Shown here: positions 1 to 8,615 of the stretch, piece after piece
How positions within the stretch are numbered: position 1 is the first letter of the stretch
How the letters are laid out: every line of letters starts with the position of its first letter
DNA from: Rhodocyclaceae bacterium
Lineage (GTDB): Bacteria > Pseudomonadota > Gammaproteobacteria > Burkholderiales > Rhodocyclaceae
Direction: 5' to 3'
Length of the DNA: 39,526 nucleotides
NCBI GenBank assembly: GCA_013388985.1
Contig: JACAEF010000049.1
Coordinates: forward strand, 1-39,526
Notes under the pieces: generated by a model
What the model was told of the DNA's origin: nothing
Database searches by the model: none
The model's input: only the letters and a program-made list of their open reading frames with translations
Position numbers and translations under genes: made by a program

Positions 1-143
1 ACGTGATCCAAGATCGGGGATTCCCCCCACAGCGAAAGCTTCGATTCTCGCCCCCACCGCCCGCGCTCGCCTCAAACTCAGCAAGCACCTACACCTATCG
101 GCTGTTCGGTTGTTAAAGAACTGCTGCGTCGTGCAGCGAAGAG
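1..143 (-). other. rRNA operon leader, partial
   Basis: On the minus strand this stretch follows a strong promoter and contains an rrn-type boxA antitermination sequence, so it is read as the untranslated leader of an rRNA operon. The 16S gene would begin to the left of position 1 and is not visible. No ORF of interest is present. Promoter and boxA are seen directly; the identity of the downstream rRNA gene is inferred. Confidence 0.7.
110..120 (-). promoter_or_regulatory. boxA antitermination element of rrn leader
   Basis: The minus strand reads TTCTTTAACAA, matching the core of the E. coli rrn boxA (TGCTCTTTAACAA). It lies about 25-30 bases after the predicted transcription start, as expected for Nus-factor antitermination of rRNA transcription. 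Confidence 0.7.
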
Positions 144-149
144 GGGCGC

Positions 150-177
150 ATTATACCCATCGACTTTTACGCGTCAA
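150..177 (-). promoter_or_regulatory. sigma70 promoter of rRNA operon
   Basis: Minus strand: -35 TTGACG (172-177), 16-bp spacer, perfect -10 TATAAT (150-155), then a GC-rich start region (GCGCCCC) typical of stringently controlled rRNA promoters. Just upstream (about 181-205) is an A/T-run tract resembling an UP element. The promoter begins about 40 bp after the tyrS stop, and no terminator is seen between them, so some tyrS read-through into rrn is possible. Confidence 0.75.
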
Positions 178-217
178 CGGCTTTCTGAAAAATTTTTTCC
201 AGCCCTGATAGGCGGCC

Positions 218-1405
218 TCAAGAAATAGTGACTCGCGCGAATTTGCGCTTACCGACCTGCAGCACGACTGTCGTGCCCGGCTTCAGTTGCAGGGCTTTGT
301 CCTCGATCTTGATGCCGTCGATACGCACACCGCCGCCGTCGATCAGGCGGAAGGCCTCCGAGGTGCTCGCAACCAACCCCGCCTGCTTCATGAGCTGCGC
401 CACCGGCGCCGCAGCCAAAGACAGTTCGGGCATCTCATCGGGAATGGCTCCGCGCTGGAAGCGCGCGAGAAAATCTTCCAGCGCCAGGTCTGCTGCAGCT
501 TGACCATGGAAACGCGCCACCAGCTCTTGGGCCAGTGCGATCTTGGCGTCACGCGGGTTGGCGCCTTCCGCAACACCACGCTTGAGCTGCGCAATCTCGC
601 TGCTGGAGCGGAACGAGAGCAGCTCGTAATAGCGCCACATCAGCTCGTCGGAGATCGACATGAGCTTGCCGAAGATTTCCCGCGGCGGCTCGGCGATGCC
701 AATGTAGTTGCCCAGCGACTTCGACATCTTGTTGACGCCATCCAGCCCTTCGAGCAAAGGCATGGTCAGGATGCACTGGGGGGACTGGCCGTAATGCTTT
801 TGCAGCTCGCGCCCCACCAGGAGATTGAACTTCTGATCCGTGCCGCCCAGCTCGATATCCGCCTGCATGGCGACGGAATCGTAGCCCTGGCACAACGGAT
901 AGAGAAACTCGTGGATGGCGATCGGCTGATTGGCGGCATAGCGTTTGGCAAAGTCGTCACGCTCGAGCATCCTTGCGACGGTATGCTGGGCCGCCAGCTT
1001 GATCATGCCCGCCGCCCCGAGCGTGTCGAACCACGCGGAGTTGAAGCAGATCTCCGTTTTCTCCGGATCGAGAATCTTGAATACCTGATCCTGATATGTC
1101 CGGGCATTTTCCTGGATCTGCTCTCGGGACAGCGGCGGGCGGGTGGCATTCTTCCCGGTCGGGTCACCGATCATTCCGGTGAAATCACCGATCAGGAACA
1201 TCACGTGATGCCCTAGCTCCTGGAAGTGTCTGAGCTTGTTGATCAACACCGTATGTCCGAGATGCAGATCTGGGGCAGTCGGATCGAATCCAGCCTTGAC
1301 CCTGAGGGGACGTCCGGTTTTCAACTTTTCGACGAGTTCGGCTTCGACGAGCAGCTCTTCAGCGCCACGTTTGATCAGGGCGAGCTGGGATTCGACGTCA
1401 ATCAT
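218..1405 (-). CDS. tyrS: Tyrosyl-tRNA synthetase
   Basis: Charges tRNA-Tyr with tyrosine in the cytoplasm (class Ic aminoacyl-tRNA synthetase). The protein is 395 residues. The HIGH-type motif is HLGH at 48-51, the KMSKS loop is at 226-230, and an S4-like RNA-binding domain fills the C-terminus (about 335-395). The long TyrRS form with KMSKS and C-terminal S4 is the TyrZ-like class common in beta- and gammaproteobacteria. It is divergent from the M23 peptidase gene and runs leftward straight into the rRNA operon promoter. Family assignment is secure. Confidence 0.97.
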   Translation of the reverse strand: MIDVESQLALIKRGAEELLVEAELVEKLKTGRPLRVKAGFDPTAPDLHLGHTVLINKLRHFQELGHHVMFLIGDFTGMIGDPTGKNATRPPLSREQIQENARTYQDQVFKILDPEKTEICFNSAWFDTLGAAGMIKLAAQHTVARMLERDDFAKRYAANQPIAIHEFLYPLCQGYDSVAMQADIELGGTDQKFNLLVGRELQKHYGQSPQCILTMPLLEGLDGVNKMSKSLGNYIGIAEPPREIFGKLMSISDELMWRYYELLSFRSSSEIAQLKRGVAEGANPRDAKIALAQELVARFHGQAAADLALEDFLARFQRGAIPDEMPELSLAAAPVAQLMKQAGLVASTSEAFRLIDGGGVRIDGIKIEDKALQLKPGTTVVLQVGKRKFARVTIS

Positions 1406-1440
1406 GCGTGATCATCCGGTTTTTCAATGGAGTGGGATAT

Positions 1441-1468
1441 CTGATAGACTTGGCCGCCATTTTGCCAA
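1441..1468 (-). promoter_or_regulatory. candidate tyrS promoter
   Basis: Minus strand TTGGCA (1463-1468), 16-bp spacer, TATCAG (1441-1446), about 36 bp before the tyrS ATG. Each box matches the sigma70 consensus at four to five of six positions. It overlaps the likely control region of the divergent peptidase gene. Confidence 0.35.
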
Positions 1469-1479
1469 GCCATGCAACA

Positions 1480-2811
1480 ATGCCTCAGATTCTAAACCAA
1501 GCGCCGGGGCGGTCCCTCATTGGCAAGGCTTCGCCCAGACTGCGCGCCGCCGCTGTCGGCCTGGGTGCCGTCGCGACCCTTTCCTTCATGGCGGCAGCAT
1601 TTGGCACGGCACGCGACACTCTCGAACGCGATGCCAGAATCGAGCAGGTCGTCGAACAGTTGCCTTTGACGGCTCTCGAAAACGTCGAAGGCACAGCAAA
1701 TACTCTCAGCCGCGAGATCGTCATCGAGCGTGGCGACACTCTGGGCAGCCTGCTGGCCAAACTCGACATCGACGCTACCGAAATCGAGCGGTTCCTGCGC
1801 CATGACAAGAATGCCGCCGCATTTGCTAGACAACTGGTTCCGGGCAAGTCCTTCACTGCGCGAGTCGATGTGGATGGCGAACTCGAATCGCTCGTCTTCC
1901 CGCTCAATGGCGAGAATTCCAATGCACTCGTCGTGCAGCGCATACCCGAGGGATTCATTGCGAAAACCGAGGCTCTGCCTTTAGCACGCAGGATCTCGCT
2001 GAAATCCGCGACGATCCGCCATTCATTGTTCGGCGCGACCGACGAAGCCGGCATCCCGGACGCCATAGCCATGCAGCTGGTCGATATCTTTGGCGGCGAC
2101 ATCGATTTCCACCGCGATCTGCGTAAGGGTGACAGATTCACCGTGGTTTACGAAACCAACGACTATCTCGGCAAACCAGTCGGTAATCCGCGCATTCTCG
2201 CTGCCGAGTTCGTCAATGACGGCAAGATGCTGCGCGCTTATTGGTACCAGCCGGCGCAAGGTGCCGGTGGTTACTACACGGAAAACGGGCTCAGCATGAA
2301 AAAGGCTTTCCTGCGTTCCCCGCTCGAATTTTCCCGAATCACCTCGGGCTTCTCCTCTGCCCGCTATCACCCGGTCCTGCAGGAAATCCGCGCTCACCGC
2401 GGCATCGATTACGCCGCTCCCATCGGAACACGGGTCAAGGCCACCGGGGATGGCGTGATCGATTTCGTCGGCGTACAGGGCGGCTATGGCAAGGTGATCA
2501 TGATCAGACATCCGGGTAACCGCACCACCGTCTATGGCCACCTTTCCGGTTTTGCCACGGGAGTGCGCAAGGGTTCGCGGGTCTCGCAAGGCGAGGTCAT
2601 CGGTTATGTCGGCGCCACCGGCCTTGCCACCGGCCCTCACCTGCATTACGAATTCAGGGTCGAGGGGGTGCATCGCAATCCGCTGACGATTGCCCTGCCG
2701 GATGCAACCCCATTGTCTGCGGATCAGTTACCGGCGTTCAAGACCGCCGCGGCAGAAATGGCGCGCCAGCTCGATGCGGCTCGCAGCATCCAGGTCGCCT
2801 CGCTGGATTGA
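1480..2811 (+). CDS. M23-family peptidoglycan metallopeptidase (OapA/MepM-like)
   Basis: Probable cell-wall endopeptidase, or an activator of amidases, acting in the periplasm. From the ATG at 1480 the protein has 443 residues: an N-terminal membrane anchor (about 20-42), an OapA/LysM-like region with the phrase ERGDTLGSLL, and a C-terminal M23 (LytM) domain. Zinc ligands are visible: H306 and D310 in HRGID, and H387/H389 in HLHYEF, so the enzyme looks active. An in-frame GTG at 1408 would add 24 residues, but that start abuts the tyrS start and would occupy the whole divergent control region. Neither start has a clear ribosome-binding site, so the start is uncertain. Divergent M23-tyrS is a common betaproteobacterial arrangement. 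Confidence 0.85.
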   Translation: MPQILNQAPGRSLIGKASPRLRAAAVGLGAVATLSFMAAAFGTARDTLERDARIEQVVEQLPLTALENVEGTANTLSREIVIERGDTLGSLLAKLDIDATEIERFLRHDKNAAAFARQLVPGKSFTARVDVDGELESLVFPLNGENSNALVVQRIPEGFIAKTEALPLARRISLKSATIRHSLFGATDEAGIPDAIAMQLVDIFGGDIDFHRDLRKGDRFTVVYETNDYLGKPVGNPRILAAEFVNDGKMLRAYWYQPAQGAGGYYTENGLSMKKAFLRSPLEFSRITSGFSSARYHPVLQEIRAHRGIDYAAPIGTRVKATGDGVIDFVGVQGGYGKVIMIRHPGNRTTVYGHLSGFATGVRKGSRVSQGEVIGYVGATGLATGPHLHYEFRVEGVHRNPLTIALPDATPLSADQLPAFKTAAAEMARQLDAARSIQVASLD

Positions 2812-2821
2812 GATCGACCCA

Positions 2822-2858
2822 AACGAAACGGGGGCGTCTGGGACGCCCCCGTTTCGTT
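2822..2858. terminator. bidirectional terminator hairpin
   Basis: A perfect 17-bp stem (2822-2838 with 2842-2858) and a 3-nt loop sit between the convergent M23 peptidase and erpA genes. The stem's A-rich and T-rich arms give a short T-rich 3' flank on both strands, so it can serve both genes. Confidence 0.85.
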
Positions 2859-2874
2859 CTCACCGCGCCTGCCT

Positions 2875-3225
2875 TCAGACCGAAAACGAAGAGCCACAGC
2901 CGCAGGTGCTCGTGGCGTTCGGATTCTTGATGACGAACTGCGAGCCTTGCAAACCTTCGCTGTAGTCGATCTCGGCGCCGACGAGATACTGGAAGCTCAT
3001 CGGGTCGATCAGCAGCGTGACGCCGTTCTTTTCCATCACGGTATCGTCTTCGTTGGCCACTTCGTCAAAGGTGAAGCCGTACTGGAAGCCGGAACAGCCA
3101 CCTCCGGTGACGAAAACCCTGAGCTTCAATTCCGGGTTGCCTTCTTCGAGGATCAGTTCCTTGACCTTGTTGGCGGCGCTGTCGGTGAAGATCAACGGCG
3201 CGGTCATTTCAGCGGGCGCGTTCAT
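2875..3225 (-). CDS. erpA: Iron-sulfur cluster insertion protein ErpA
   Basis: A-type carrier that delivers [Fe-S] clusters to apoproteins, including the isoprenoid enzymes IspG/IspH in E. coli. The protein has 116 residues. The three conserved cysteines are C44 (in GGGCSGF), C108 and C110 (in TCGCG). Length and C-terminal motif match ErpA better than IscA. An AAGGAG-type Shine-Dalgarno precedes the ATG, and a good sigma70 promoter lies at 3264-3292, so it can be transcribed separately from the bactofilin gene upstream. Confidence 0.95.
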   Translation of the reverse strand: MNAPAEMTAPLIFTDSAANKVKELILEEGNPELKLRVFVTGGGCSGFQYGFTFDEVANEDDTVMEKNGVTLLIDPMSFQYLVGAEIDYSEGLQGSQFVIKNPNATSTCGCGSSFSV

Positions 3226-3263
3226 GGCGAGTTCTCCTTGGGGATGGTTTATCGAGTGGCTTC

Positions 3264-3292
3264 ATTATCCGGCGCCGGAGGCTGCCGGTCAA
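3264..3292 (-). promoter_or_regulatory. sigma70 promoter of erpA
   Basis: Minus strand TTGACC (3287-3292), exactly 17-bp spacer, GATAAT (3264-3269). Both hexamers match consensus at five of six positions. It lies about 40 bp upstream of the erpA ATG. Confidence 0.6.
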
Positions 3293-3322
3293 ATCCATCA
3301 ATTGGCGACTGGACCAATGATT

Positions 3323-3724
3323 TCAATGCGTGTTCGCCAATTTCAACTCGACGGCCTTGGCGTTTCCTGCACCGCGATGCAGCAGACGTCCTTCCACGAC
3401 CGCTCCCAGATGGATTTCGATCGTGTTGTATTCGACGTCGCCAGTCACCCGTGCGCGCGGCTGCAACTCCAGCGCCTCGGCAGAACGAACCGGTCCATTG
3501 ACCGTGCCGTTGATGACGACGTGCGGAACGGCGACCTCACCATCCACCCGGGCATGCTCGCTGATCACCAGCGTGCCAGGATGCTCTCCTACAGCGCACA
3601 CGCTGCCATGAACTTCGCCATCGATGCGTAAGCCGCCGGCGAACGCAATGTTGCCTTCCACGGTCGTTCCTGCGCCAATCAGGGTATCGATCCGGCTGTT
3701 CGGCTTGCTGGATTTCTTGAACAT
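3323..3724 (-). CDS. Bactofilin family polymer-forming protein
   Basis: Bactofilins self-assemble into beta-helical filaments and scaffold cell-wall, polarity or appendage functions at the membrane. The 133-residue product is short, with repeated G/V/I-rich beta-helix turns (for example TLIGAGTTVEGNI, GLRIDGEVHGSV) and charged termini, which is typical. I chose the ATG at 3724 because a strong AAGGAG lies six bases upstream. The first in-frame ATG at 3766 would overlap the preceding gene and has no such site. Its neighbours DUF6776 and erpA are its usual betaproteobacterial neighbours. Confidence 0.9.
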   Translation of the reverse strand: MFKKSSKPNSRIDTLIGAGTTVEGNIAFAGGLRIDGEVHGSVCAVGEHPGTLVISEHARVDGEVAVPHVVINGTVNGPVRSAEALELQPRARVTGDVEYNTIEIHLGAVVEGRLLHRGAGNAKAVELKLANTH

Positions 3725-3762
3725 GCGCATCTCCTTTTCGATCAAGAAGTCATGATTGCGAC

Positions 3763-4188
3763 TCACCTCTTCCGGGTTTTCGCTGCCAACCGCTGCAGCA
3801 CGGCAAGCTCCTCTTTGAGTCGGGCATTTTCTTCCATCAAGGCCTTCTGCTTGTCCGTCAGGGTTCGTTGCGCAGCCTGCTCGATCTGCAAGTCGTTTTC
3901 GCGTGCTGCCAGCAAACCGCGCAGACGCGCGACTTCCTCCTCCAATGCAGCATTGGCATTTTGCAAGGCTTTGAGCTCATTGGCATGCCCCATTCCGCCC
4001 AGACGTTCGGCAGGGTCGAACATCCAGATCAAGACGACCGCCAGCAAAAGTGCAGGGGCGGCCACGAGGACACGCAAATACCACGGCCTGTGGGGCCGTA
4101 CCGCGACCAGCGGGGCAGAAATGCCGAACCGCCCGCGCCAGCGCCGCAATATCAGGGCAAGACGGGAACTTGCGTGAGACCAAGACAT
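3763..4188 (-). CDS. DUF6776-like membrane-anchored coiled-coil protein
   Basis: 141 residues of unknown function. A single membrane segment (about 41-56, [18 protein letters not shown]) follows a basic, presumably cytoplasmic N-terminus. A long, Leu/Ala/Glu-rich coiled coil (about 70-135) then extends outward. Position between argC and bactofilin matches the DUF6776 family. A link to the bactofilin filament is plausible from adjacency but only inferred. The start overlaps the argC 3' end by 37 bp, so a downstream start is possible. Family name moderately sure. Confidence 0.75.
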   Translation of the reverse strand: MSWSHASSRLALILRRWRGRFGISAPLVAVRPHRPWYLRVLVAAPALLLAVVLIWMFDPAERLGGMGHANELKALQNANAALEEEVARLRGLLAARENDLQIEQAAQRTLTDKQKALMEENARLKEELAVLQRLAAKTRKR

Positions 4189-5180
4189 TCGTCGAAGCCA
4201 AACATCAAGTTCATGTTTTGCACCGCTTGGCCGGCCGCTCCTTTGACCAGATTGTCGATGACCGAGAGCACCACGAGCGTGTCACCCCCTTGCGGGCGAT
4301 GGACGGCGATGCGGCAAACATTCGCCGCCCGGACGGAACGGGTATCTGGATGCGATTTGGGTGGCAGGACATCGACGAAGGCTTCAGCCGCATAGCGTTT
4401 TTCATAGAGGGCCTGAAAGTCCTCCTCCCGCGTGATGCGCGCATAGAGCGTCGCATGGATGCCGCGGATAATCGGCGTCAGATGGGGGACGAAAGTCAGG
4501 CCGACCTGTCTCCCAGCGATGCCCGCGAGCCCTTGGCGGATTTCAGGCAGGTGGCGATGTCCCGCGACGCCATAAGCCTTGAAATTGTCGGAAGCCTCGG
4601 CGAAAAGGATATGGGTTTCCGCCTTACGGCCCGCGCCTGAAACCCCGGATTTGGCATCGGCGATCAGGTGCTCGATGTCGACGCAGCCGGCCTCGATCAA
4701 GGGCAGGAAGCCGAGCTGCACCGCCGTCGGATAGCAACCGGGATTGGCCACCAGGCGGGCTTGTCTGATCTGGTCGCGATTCAGTTCCGGCAGGCCATAG
4801 ACCGCTTCGGCGATGAGATCCGGTGCGGCGTGGGTCATGCCATACCACTTCTCCCAGACGGCGACATCCTTGATGCGGAAATCGGCGGCGAGATCGATGA
4901 CGCGCACGCCGGCATCGAGCAGGCTGCGCGCCTGCTGCATCGCCACGCCATTGGGTGTGGCGAAGAAGACGACCTGACACTCCGTGAGCGGCGCGTTTGC
5001 CGGATCGCTGAATTTGAGGTCGATCCGCCCGCGCAGGCTCGGGAACATGTCGGCCACTGCATTGCCTGCCTCGGCGCGGGAAGTGATCGCCGTCAATTCC
5101 ACCTCGGGGTGCTGTGCCAGCAGGCGCAGCAATTCGACGCCAGTGTAGCCGGTGCCGCCAACGATGCCTACCTTGATCAT
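4152..5180 (-). CDS. argC: N-acetyl-gamma-glutamyl-phosphate reductase
   Basis: NADPH-dependent reduction of N-acetylglutamyl phosphate, the third step of arginine biosynthesis. The 342-residue type-1 enzyme has an N-terminal nucleotide-binding motif (GGTGYTG, 8-14) and the catalytic cysteine C149 in ANPGCYP. The gene for the preceding step, argB, is also in this window but 16 kb away, so arg genes are scattered. argC is separated from rpsI upstream by a terminator and must have its own promoter within 5181-5262. Confidence 0.97.
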   Translation of the reverse strand: MIKVGIVGGTGYTGVELLRLLAQHPEVELTAITSRAEAGNAVADMFPSLRGRIDLKFSDPANAPLTECQVVFFATPNGVAMQQARSLLDAGVRVIDLAADFRIKDVAVWEKWYGMTHAAPDLIAEAVYGLPELNRDQIRQARLVANPGCYPTAVQLGFLPLIEAGCVDIEHLIADAKSGVSGAGRKAETHILFAEASDNFKAYGVAGHRHLPEIRQGLAGIAGRQVGLTFVPHLTPIIRGIHATLYARITREEDFQALYEKRYAAEAFVDVLPPKSHPDTRSVRAANVCRIAVHRPQGGDTLVVLSVIDNLVKGAAGQAVQNMNLMFGFDECLGLTQVPVLP

Positions 5181-5266
5181 GCTTTACTCCAGAAACATGT
5201 CTTGCTACCGGGCGGGATGCCCCGTCGGTCGAAACCGGGATCATAACCCGACAACGGCAAGGGACA

Positions 5267-5294
5267 AAAAAAGCCGCCCGGAGGCGGCTTTTTT
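5267..5294. terminator. Rho-independent terminator after rplM-rpsI
   Basis: A 12-bp stem pairs A-run plus GCCGCC with GGCGGC plus T-run around a 4-nt loop. It lies 14 bp after the rpsI stop on the minus strand and separates the ribosomal operon from argC. Confidence 0.9.
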
Positions 5295-5308
5295 GCGAGT
5301 CGCAGTCC

Positions 5309-5701
5309 TCAACGCTTCGAGAACTGCTTGCGCCGGCGCGCCTTGTGCAAGCCGACCTTCTTGCGTTCGACTTCGCGTGCATCGCGCGTGACGAAGCCTG
5401 CCTGCGAAAGAACCGGCTTGAGCGCGGCATCGTATTCGATCAGGGCGCGGGTAATGCCGTGGCGCACGGCGCCAGCCTGACCGGATTCGCCGCCTCCCGT
5501 GACGTTCACCATGATGTCGAAGGTGCCGAGATGCTGGGTCAGTTCGAGAGGCTGACGCACGATCATCCGGCCGGTTTCGCGGGAGAAGAATTCATCCACC
5601 GGCTTGTCATTGACGACGATCTTGCCGCTACCGTTCTTCATGAACACACGCGCGACGGCGGTCTTGCGGCGACCGGTGCCATAGTAGTAATTGGCCGACA
5701 T
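5309..5701 (-). CDS. rpsI: 30S ribosomal protein S9 (uS9)
   Basis: Small-subunit ribosomal protein whose C-terminal tail reaches the P-site tRNA. The 130-residue protein is full length, with the conserved [13 protein letters not shown] start and the basic SKR C-terminus. It follows rplM by 15 bp in the canonical rplM-rpsI operon. Confidence 0.99.
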   Translation of the reverse strand: MSANYYYGTGRRKTAVARVFMKNGSGKIVVNDKPVDEFFSRETGRMIVRQPLELTQHLGTFDIMVNVTGGGESGQAGAVRHGITRALIEYDAALKPVLSQAGFVTRDAREVERKKVGLHKARRRKQFSKR

Positions 5702-5716
5702 AGCTTATTGATCCTG

Positions 5717-6145
5717 TCAGATTTCCAGTGTCTTGGGCTGCTGCGCCGCATGGGGATGCTCGGCGCCGGCATAGCATTTCATCTTCTTCAGCATCGCGTA
5801 GCCGAGCGGGCCCTTCGGCAGCATGCCCTTGACGGCTTTTTCGAGCACGCGGGCCGGGAAACGCTGCTGGAGCTTGATGAAATTGGTCTCGTAGATGCCG
5901 CCGGGAAAGCCGGAATGGCGGAAGTATTTCTTGTCCTGGGCCTTGTTACCCGTCACGCGCAGCTTCTCGACATTGACGACGACGATGTAATCGCCCGTAT
6001 CGACGTGGGGCGTGTATTCGGTCTTGTGCTTGCCGCGCAGACGGCGGGCGATTTCGGAGGCCAAACGGCCGAGCACCTTGTCCGTGGCATCGACGACGAA
6101 CCAATCGCGCTTGACTTCATGCGGTTTGGCAGAAAAAGTCTTCAT
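5717..6145 (-). CDS. rplM: 50S ribosomal protein L13 (uL13)
   Basis: Early-assembly large-subunit protein. The 142-residue product is full length, from MKTFSAKP to the C-terminal [13 protein letters not shown]. First gene of the rplM-rpsI operon. It is transcribed from a promoter at 6243-6272, leaving an about 90-nt leader that could host autoregulation, although I see no defined structure there. Confidence 0.99.
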   Translation of the reverse strand: MKTFSAKPHEVKRDWFVVDATDKVLGRLASEIARRLRGKHKTEYTPHVDTGDYIVVVNVEKLRVTGNKAQDKKYFRHSGFPGGIYETNFIKLQQRFPARVLEKAVKGMLPKGPLGYAMLKKMKCYAGAEHPHAAQQPKTLEI

Positions 6146-6242
6146 GGAAAGTCCTTGCTACCTGATTCAAACAGCCGGTGGGCGCGGCCGGGTGGTGTCT
6201 CATGGCAGCCGACGCATCCGACCACCACGCGGAAAGCCGCGC

Positions 6243-6272
6243 ATGTTAGCGCAGGCAAACGAGAAAAGTCAA
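6243..6272 (-). promoter_or_regulatory. sigma70 promoter of rplM-rpsI
   Basis: Minus strand TTGACT (6267-6272), 18-bp spacer, TAACAT (6243-6248). An A/T-rich tract (AAAAATATT) lies immediately upstream, as in strong ribosomal promoters. Confidence 0.6.
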
Positions 6273-6292
6273 ATATTTTTCCAACGCTTATC

Positions 6293-6317
6293 GTGCCGTG
6301 CCGCCAGCGCCGAGTTT
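6293..6317 (+). repeat. 25-bp dispersed motif, copy 1
   Basis: Matches GTGCCGT-N3-GCCAGCGCCGA-N-TTT at all fixed positions. It lies between the rplM promoter and the divergent OsmC gene. It is the only intergenic copy not placed at a gene 3' end. Confidence 0.85.
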
Positions 6318-6386
6318 CTCGTGGATGGATCAGCCATCGCGCGGCCGGCTACAATCGAGGCCACAGGATTCTAAAGGAGGTCACAG

Positions 6387-6809
6387 ATGTTGGAATGCAC
6401 GGTACATTGGCAGCCGCGGGGGATGAGCTTCGTCGCGGAAACCGGTTCCGGGCACATGGTGGCGATGGACGGCGCGCCCGAGGCCGGCGGCCGCAACCTG
6501 GCACCGCGTCCCCTCGAACTGTTGCTGGCCGGCACCGGCGGGTGTACTGCCTTCGACGTGGTGTCGATCCTGAAGAAGTCACGCCAGGACATCACCGATT
6601 GCGCCGTCAGGATCACGGCCGAACGCGCCACAGAGGACCCCAAGGTGTTCACGCGCATCGACCTGCACTTCGTCGTCAAAGGCCGCGGGCTGAAACCCGA
6701 GGCGGTCGAACGCGCTGTCAAGCTCTCCGCCGAGAAATACTGTTCGGCCTCGATCATGCTGGGCAAGACGGCCCAGATGCATCACTCTTGGGAAATCATC
6801 GACGACTGA
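6387..6809 (+). CDS. OsmC family peroxiredoxin-like protein (YhfA type)
   Basis: OsmC-fold thiol protein, probably reducing organic hydroperoxides in the cytoplasm. The 140-residue protein has the two family cysteines C53 (GTGGCTAFD) and C119 (EKYCSAS), so the catalytic pair is intact. The PLELLLAGTGGC segment is closest to the E. coli YhfA branch, whose physiological role is less defined than Ohr/OsmC. A very strong ribosome-binding site (AAAGGAGG) lies seven bases upstream. Its stop codon directly abuts that of the convergent coq7 gene with no spacer. Confidence 0.9.
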   Translation: MLECTVHWQPRGMSFVAETGSGHMVAMDGAPEAGGRNLAPRPLELLLAGTGGCTAFDVVSILKKSRQDITDCAVRITAERATEDPKVFTRIDLHFVVKGRGLKPEAVERAVKLSAEKYCSASIMLGKTAQMHHSWEIIDD

Positions 6810-7436
6810 TCAGAGCCAGTAAGCGGTCGTCGTCATCACTTTGGCAGCCAACTTCATCGCCCCCTTGGCCAGCGGCGGTAGCTCGGCCGCGCCGAGACTC
6901 ACCGCCATCTTCGTGTGGGCCATCTCGTCGGCTTTCATCTGGTCGATGATCGCCTGCGAGCGCTGATCGGCGGCCGGCCATTGGCTCAGATGCCCTTCCA
7001 GGTGCGCCTCGACCTGCCGTTCGGTTTCCGCGACGAAGCCGAGACTGACCGGATCCCCCAGGCGGCCGGCGATCGCGCCGATCGTCCAGGCGCCAGCATA
7101 CCAGAGCGGATTGAGCAGACTCTTGCGGCCGCCCAGCTCCTCGATGCGCCGCTCGGTCCAGTTCAGGTGCTCGGTCTCCTCCCAGGCAGCCCGCTTGAGT
7201 GCCTCGCGCACCGTGCTGCTCGCCGCGGTAAAGGCCTGGCCGGCATACAACGCCTGCGCGCAGACCTCGCCGACATGATTGATGCGCATCAGCGCGGCGG
7301 CATGCCGGCGTTCGGATTCGCTCAGCTCCGGCTCGGGCAGGGATTCACCGGGCATCGGCCGCTGCGTCGGCGCCGGGACGAACAGGGTGCGCAGCGCCTG
7401 ATCGAGTTGCAGAATGACAGGATCGAGAAGGCTCAT
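6810..7436 (-). CDS. coq7: 3-demethoxyubiquinol 3-hydroxylase (Coq7/UbiF-type)
   Basis: Di-iron hydroxylase that adds the C6 hydroxyl in late ubiquinone biosynthesis, membrane-associated. From the ATG at 7436 the protein has 208 residues. Predicted iron ligands are E57 (HVGEV), E87 and H90 (EETEH), E139 (AETER), and E171 and H174 (EMAH), so the two-repeat ferritin-like core is complete. A longer ORF extends upstream through the neighbouring gene's shadow frame and is not used. The gene runs after the CNP1-like gene with an 11-bp gap and ends tail-to-tail with OsmC. Confidence 0.95.
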   Translation of the reverse strand: MSLLDPVILQLDQALRTLFVPAPTQRPMPGESLPEPELSESERRHAAALMRINHVGEVCAQALYAGQAFTAASSTVREALKRAAWEETEHLNWTERRIEELGGRKSLLNPLWYAGAWTIGAIAGRLGDPVSLGFVAETERQVEAHLEGHLSQWPAADQRSQAIIDQMKADEMAHTKMAVSLGAAELPPLAKGAMKLAAKVMTTTAYWL

Positions 7437-7447
7437 TTCTTGGATCC

Positions 7448-7957
7448 TCAATTCACGCTGGGATGCTTGCCAAGCCGCAAGGCTTCGCGTCCCTCGTCGG
7501 GCGTTGCGATGGGAGTGCCGATCGGACAGAAGAAATCGTGCGCGAGCGCTGCGTGGTGGCGGTAGGTCGGCTTGTTCGTGATCGGCCGCCACTCGCTGCG
7601 CCGGGCCCAGGCCCAAGTCCCATCGGCATGTCCCGTCGCGTAGATTTTGTATTGGCCGGTGGCGCAACGCATGCCCTCAAAGGTTACGTTGGTGACCCCG
7701 CCTTGCGTGCGCACGACGAGGATGTAACGCACCACACCGTCCTTGCCGACGGCGAGGCTCGTGGTGTCGATGAAATAGCGGTGTGGCGTCGTGGCGCTCA
7801 CATAGAACTCGCGCAAGTTCGCTTCCTTGGGAAATTCGGGAAGCTGCGGCGTTTCCTCTTCCCATTTGGGGGCATCGGGGTCCTCGTCGGCAAGCAGGCC
7901 GGCCGAGGCGGTGCCGGTGACGCAAAGCGCGACGGAGATCAGCAAAAGGCGTCTCAT
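7448..7957 (-). CDS. CNP1-like family periplasmic protein
   Basis: 169-residue protein of unknown function. A signal peptide (about 1-19, ending TASA) is followed by a region with W/E/P-rich start and the phrases [14 protein letters not shown] and RSEWRPI that resemble the CNP1-like family. Two cysteines (about C116 and C148 in the mature part) could pair in the periplasm. It overlaps the end of rppH by four bases (ATGA) and is therefore translationally coupled to it. Function is not known to me. Confidence 0.75.
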   Translation of the reverse strand: MRRLLLISVALCVTGTASAGLLADEDPDAPKWEEETPQLPEFPKEANLREFYVSATTPHRYFIDTTSLAVGKDGVVRYILVVRTQGGVTNVTFEGMRCATGQYKIYATGHADGTWAWARRSEWRPITNKPTYRHHAALAHDFFCPIGTPIATPDEGREALRLGKHPSVN

Positions 7958-8502
7958 CGTTCCTCGACCGCCGACGTCGTATCCGACGCCCGATGCGGCG
8001 CCTCCCGCCGGTTTGGCGCCTGGCCGGGCACGCGAAACAGCAGGTGCGCGAGTTCGTTCAAAGCCTGCTCATAGACGCCACGCTTGAATTCGATCACCGA
8101 CTCGAGTGGCACCCAGTAATCGCTCCAGCGCCAGGCATCGAATTCCGGATTCGCGGTCGCGCGCAGACAGATGTCGCTGTCGCGGCCGATCAGCCGCAAC
8201 AGGAACCAGATCTGCTTCTGCCCCTTGTAGGTGCCGCGCCATTCGCGGCGCACCCAGTGTTTCGGAACGTCGTAGCGCAGCCAATCGCGCGTGCGGCCGA
8301 GGATGCGGACGTGCTCGGGACGCAAGCCCACTTCCTCGTACAGTTCGCGGAACATTGCCTCTTCGGGCGTTTCCCCCTTCTTGATTCCGCCTTGCGGAAA
8401 TTGCCAGGAATGTTCGCGAATCCGTTTGCCCCAGAATACCTCGTGACGCTGATTGGTCAGAATGATGCCGACGTTCGGGCGATAACCTTCCCGATCGAGC
8501 AT
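7954..8502 (-). CDS. rppH: RNA pyrophosphohydrolase
   Basis: Removes pyrophosphate from the 5' end of mRNAs, opening them to RNase E decay. The 182-residue product has the Nudix box at 38-60 ([17 protein letters not shown]...EEVGL) with catalytic E53, E56 and E57, and the RppH-specific N-terminus [14 protein letters not shown]. The C-terminal 25 residues are a variable polar tail. It is divergent from proS, a standard proteobacterial pairing. Confidence 0.96.
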   Translation of the reverse strand: MLDREGYRPNVGIILTNQRHEVFWGKRIREHSWQFPQGGIKKGETPEEAMFRELYEEVGLRPEHVRILGRTRDWLRYDVPKHWVRREWRGTYKGQKQIWFLLRLIGRDSDICLRATANPEFDAWRWSDYWVPLESVIEFKRGVYEQALNELAHLLFRVPGQAPNRREAPHRASDTTSAVEER

Positions 8503-8615
8503 GGTGAAACCCCAAACTGATTGTCTGGACGGGATTGTTCCACATTCGCCGGGTCGAGGAAAGCCGGTCGGTGGGTAAAATCCGCAGTCCGTTGTCAGAC
8601 CAAGGAAATTCCGCC

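Noticed and set aside
6293-6317. Motif copies as intrinsic terminators
   Set aside because: The motif has only a weak near-palindrome (TCG...CGA) and no stable stem before its T-tract, so it does not fit a Rho-independent terminator by itself.
8535-8615. N-terminal extension of proS
   Set aside because: Family proteins begin at MRASQ; the extension lies in the divergent control region with rppH and lacks a ribosome-binding site.
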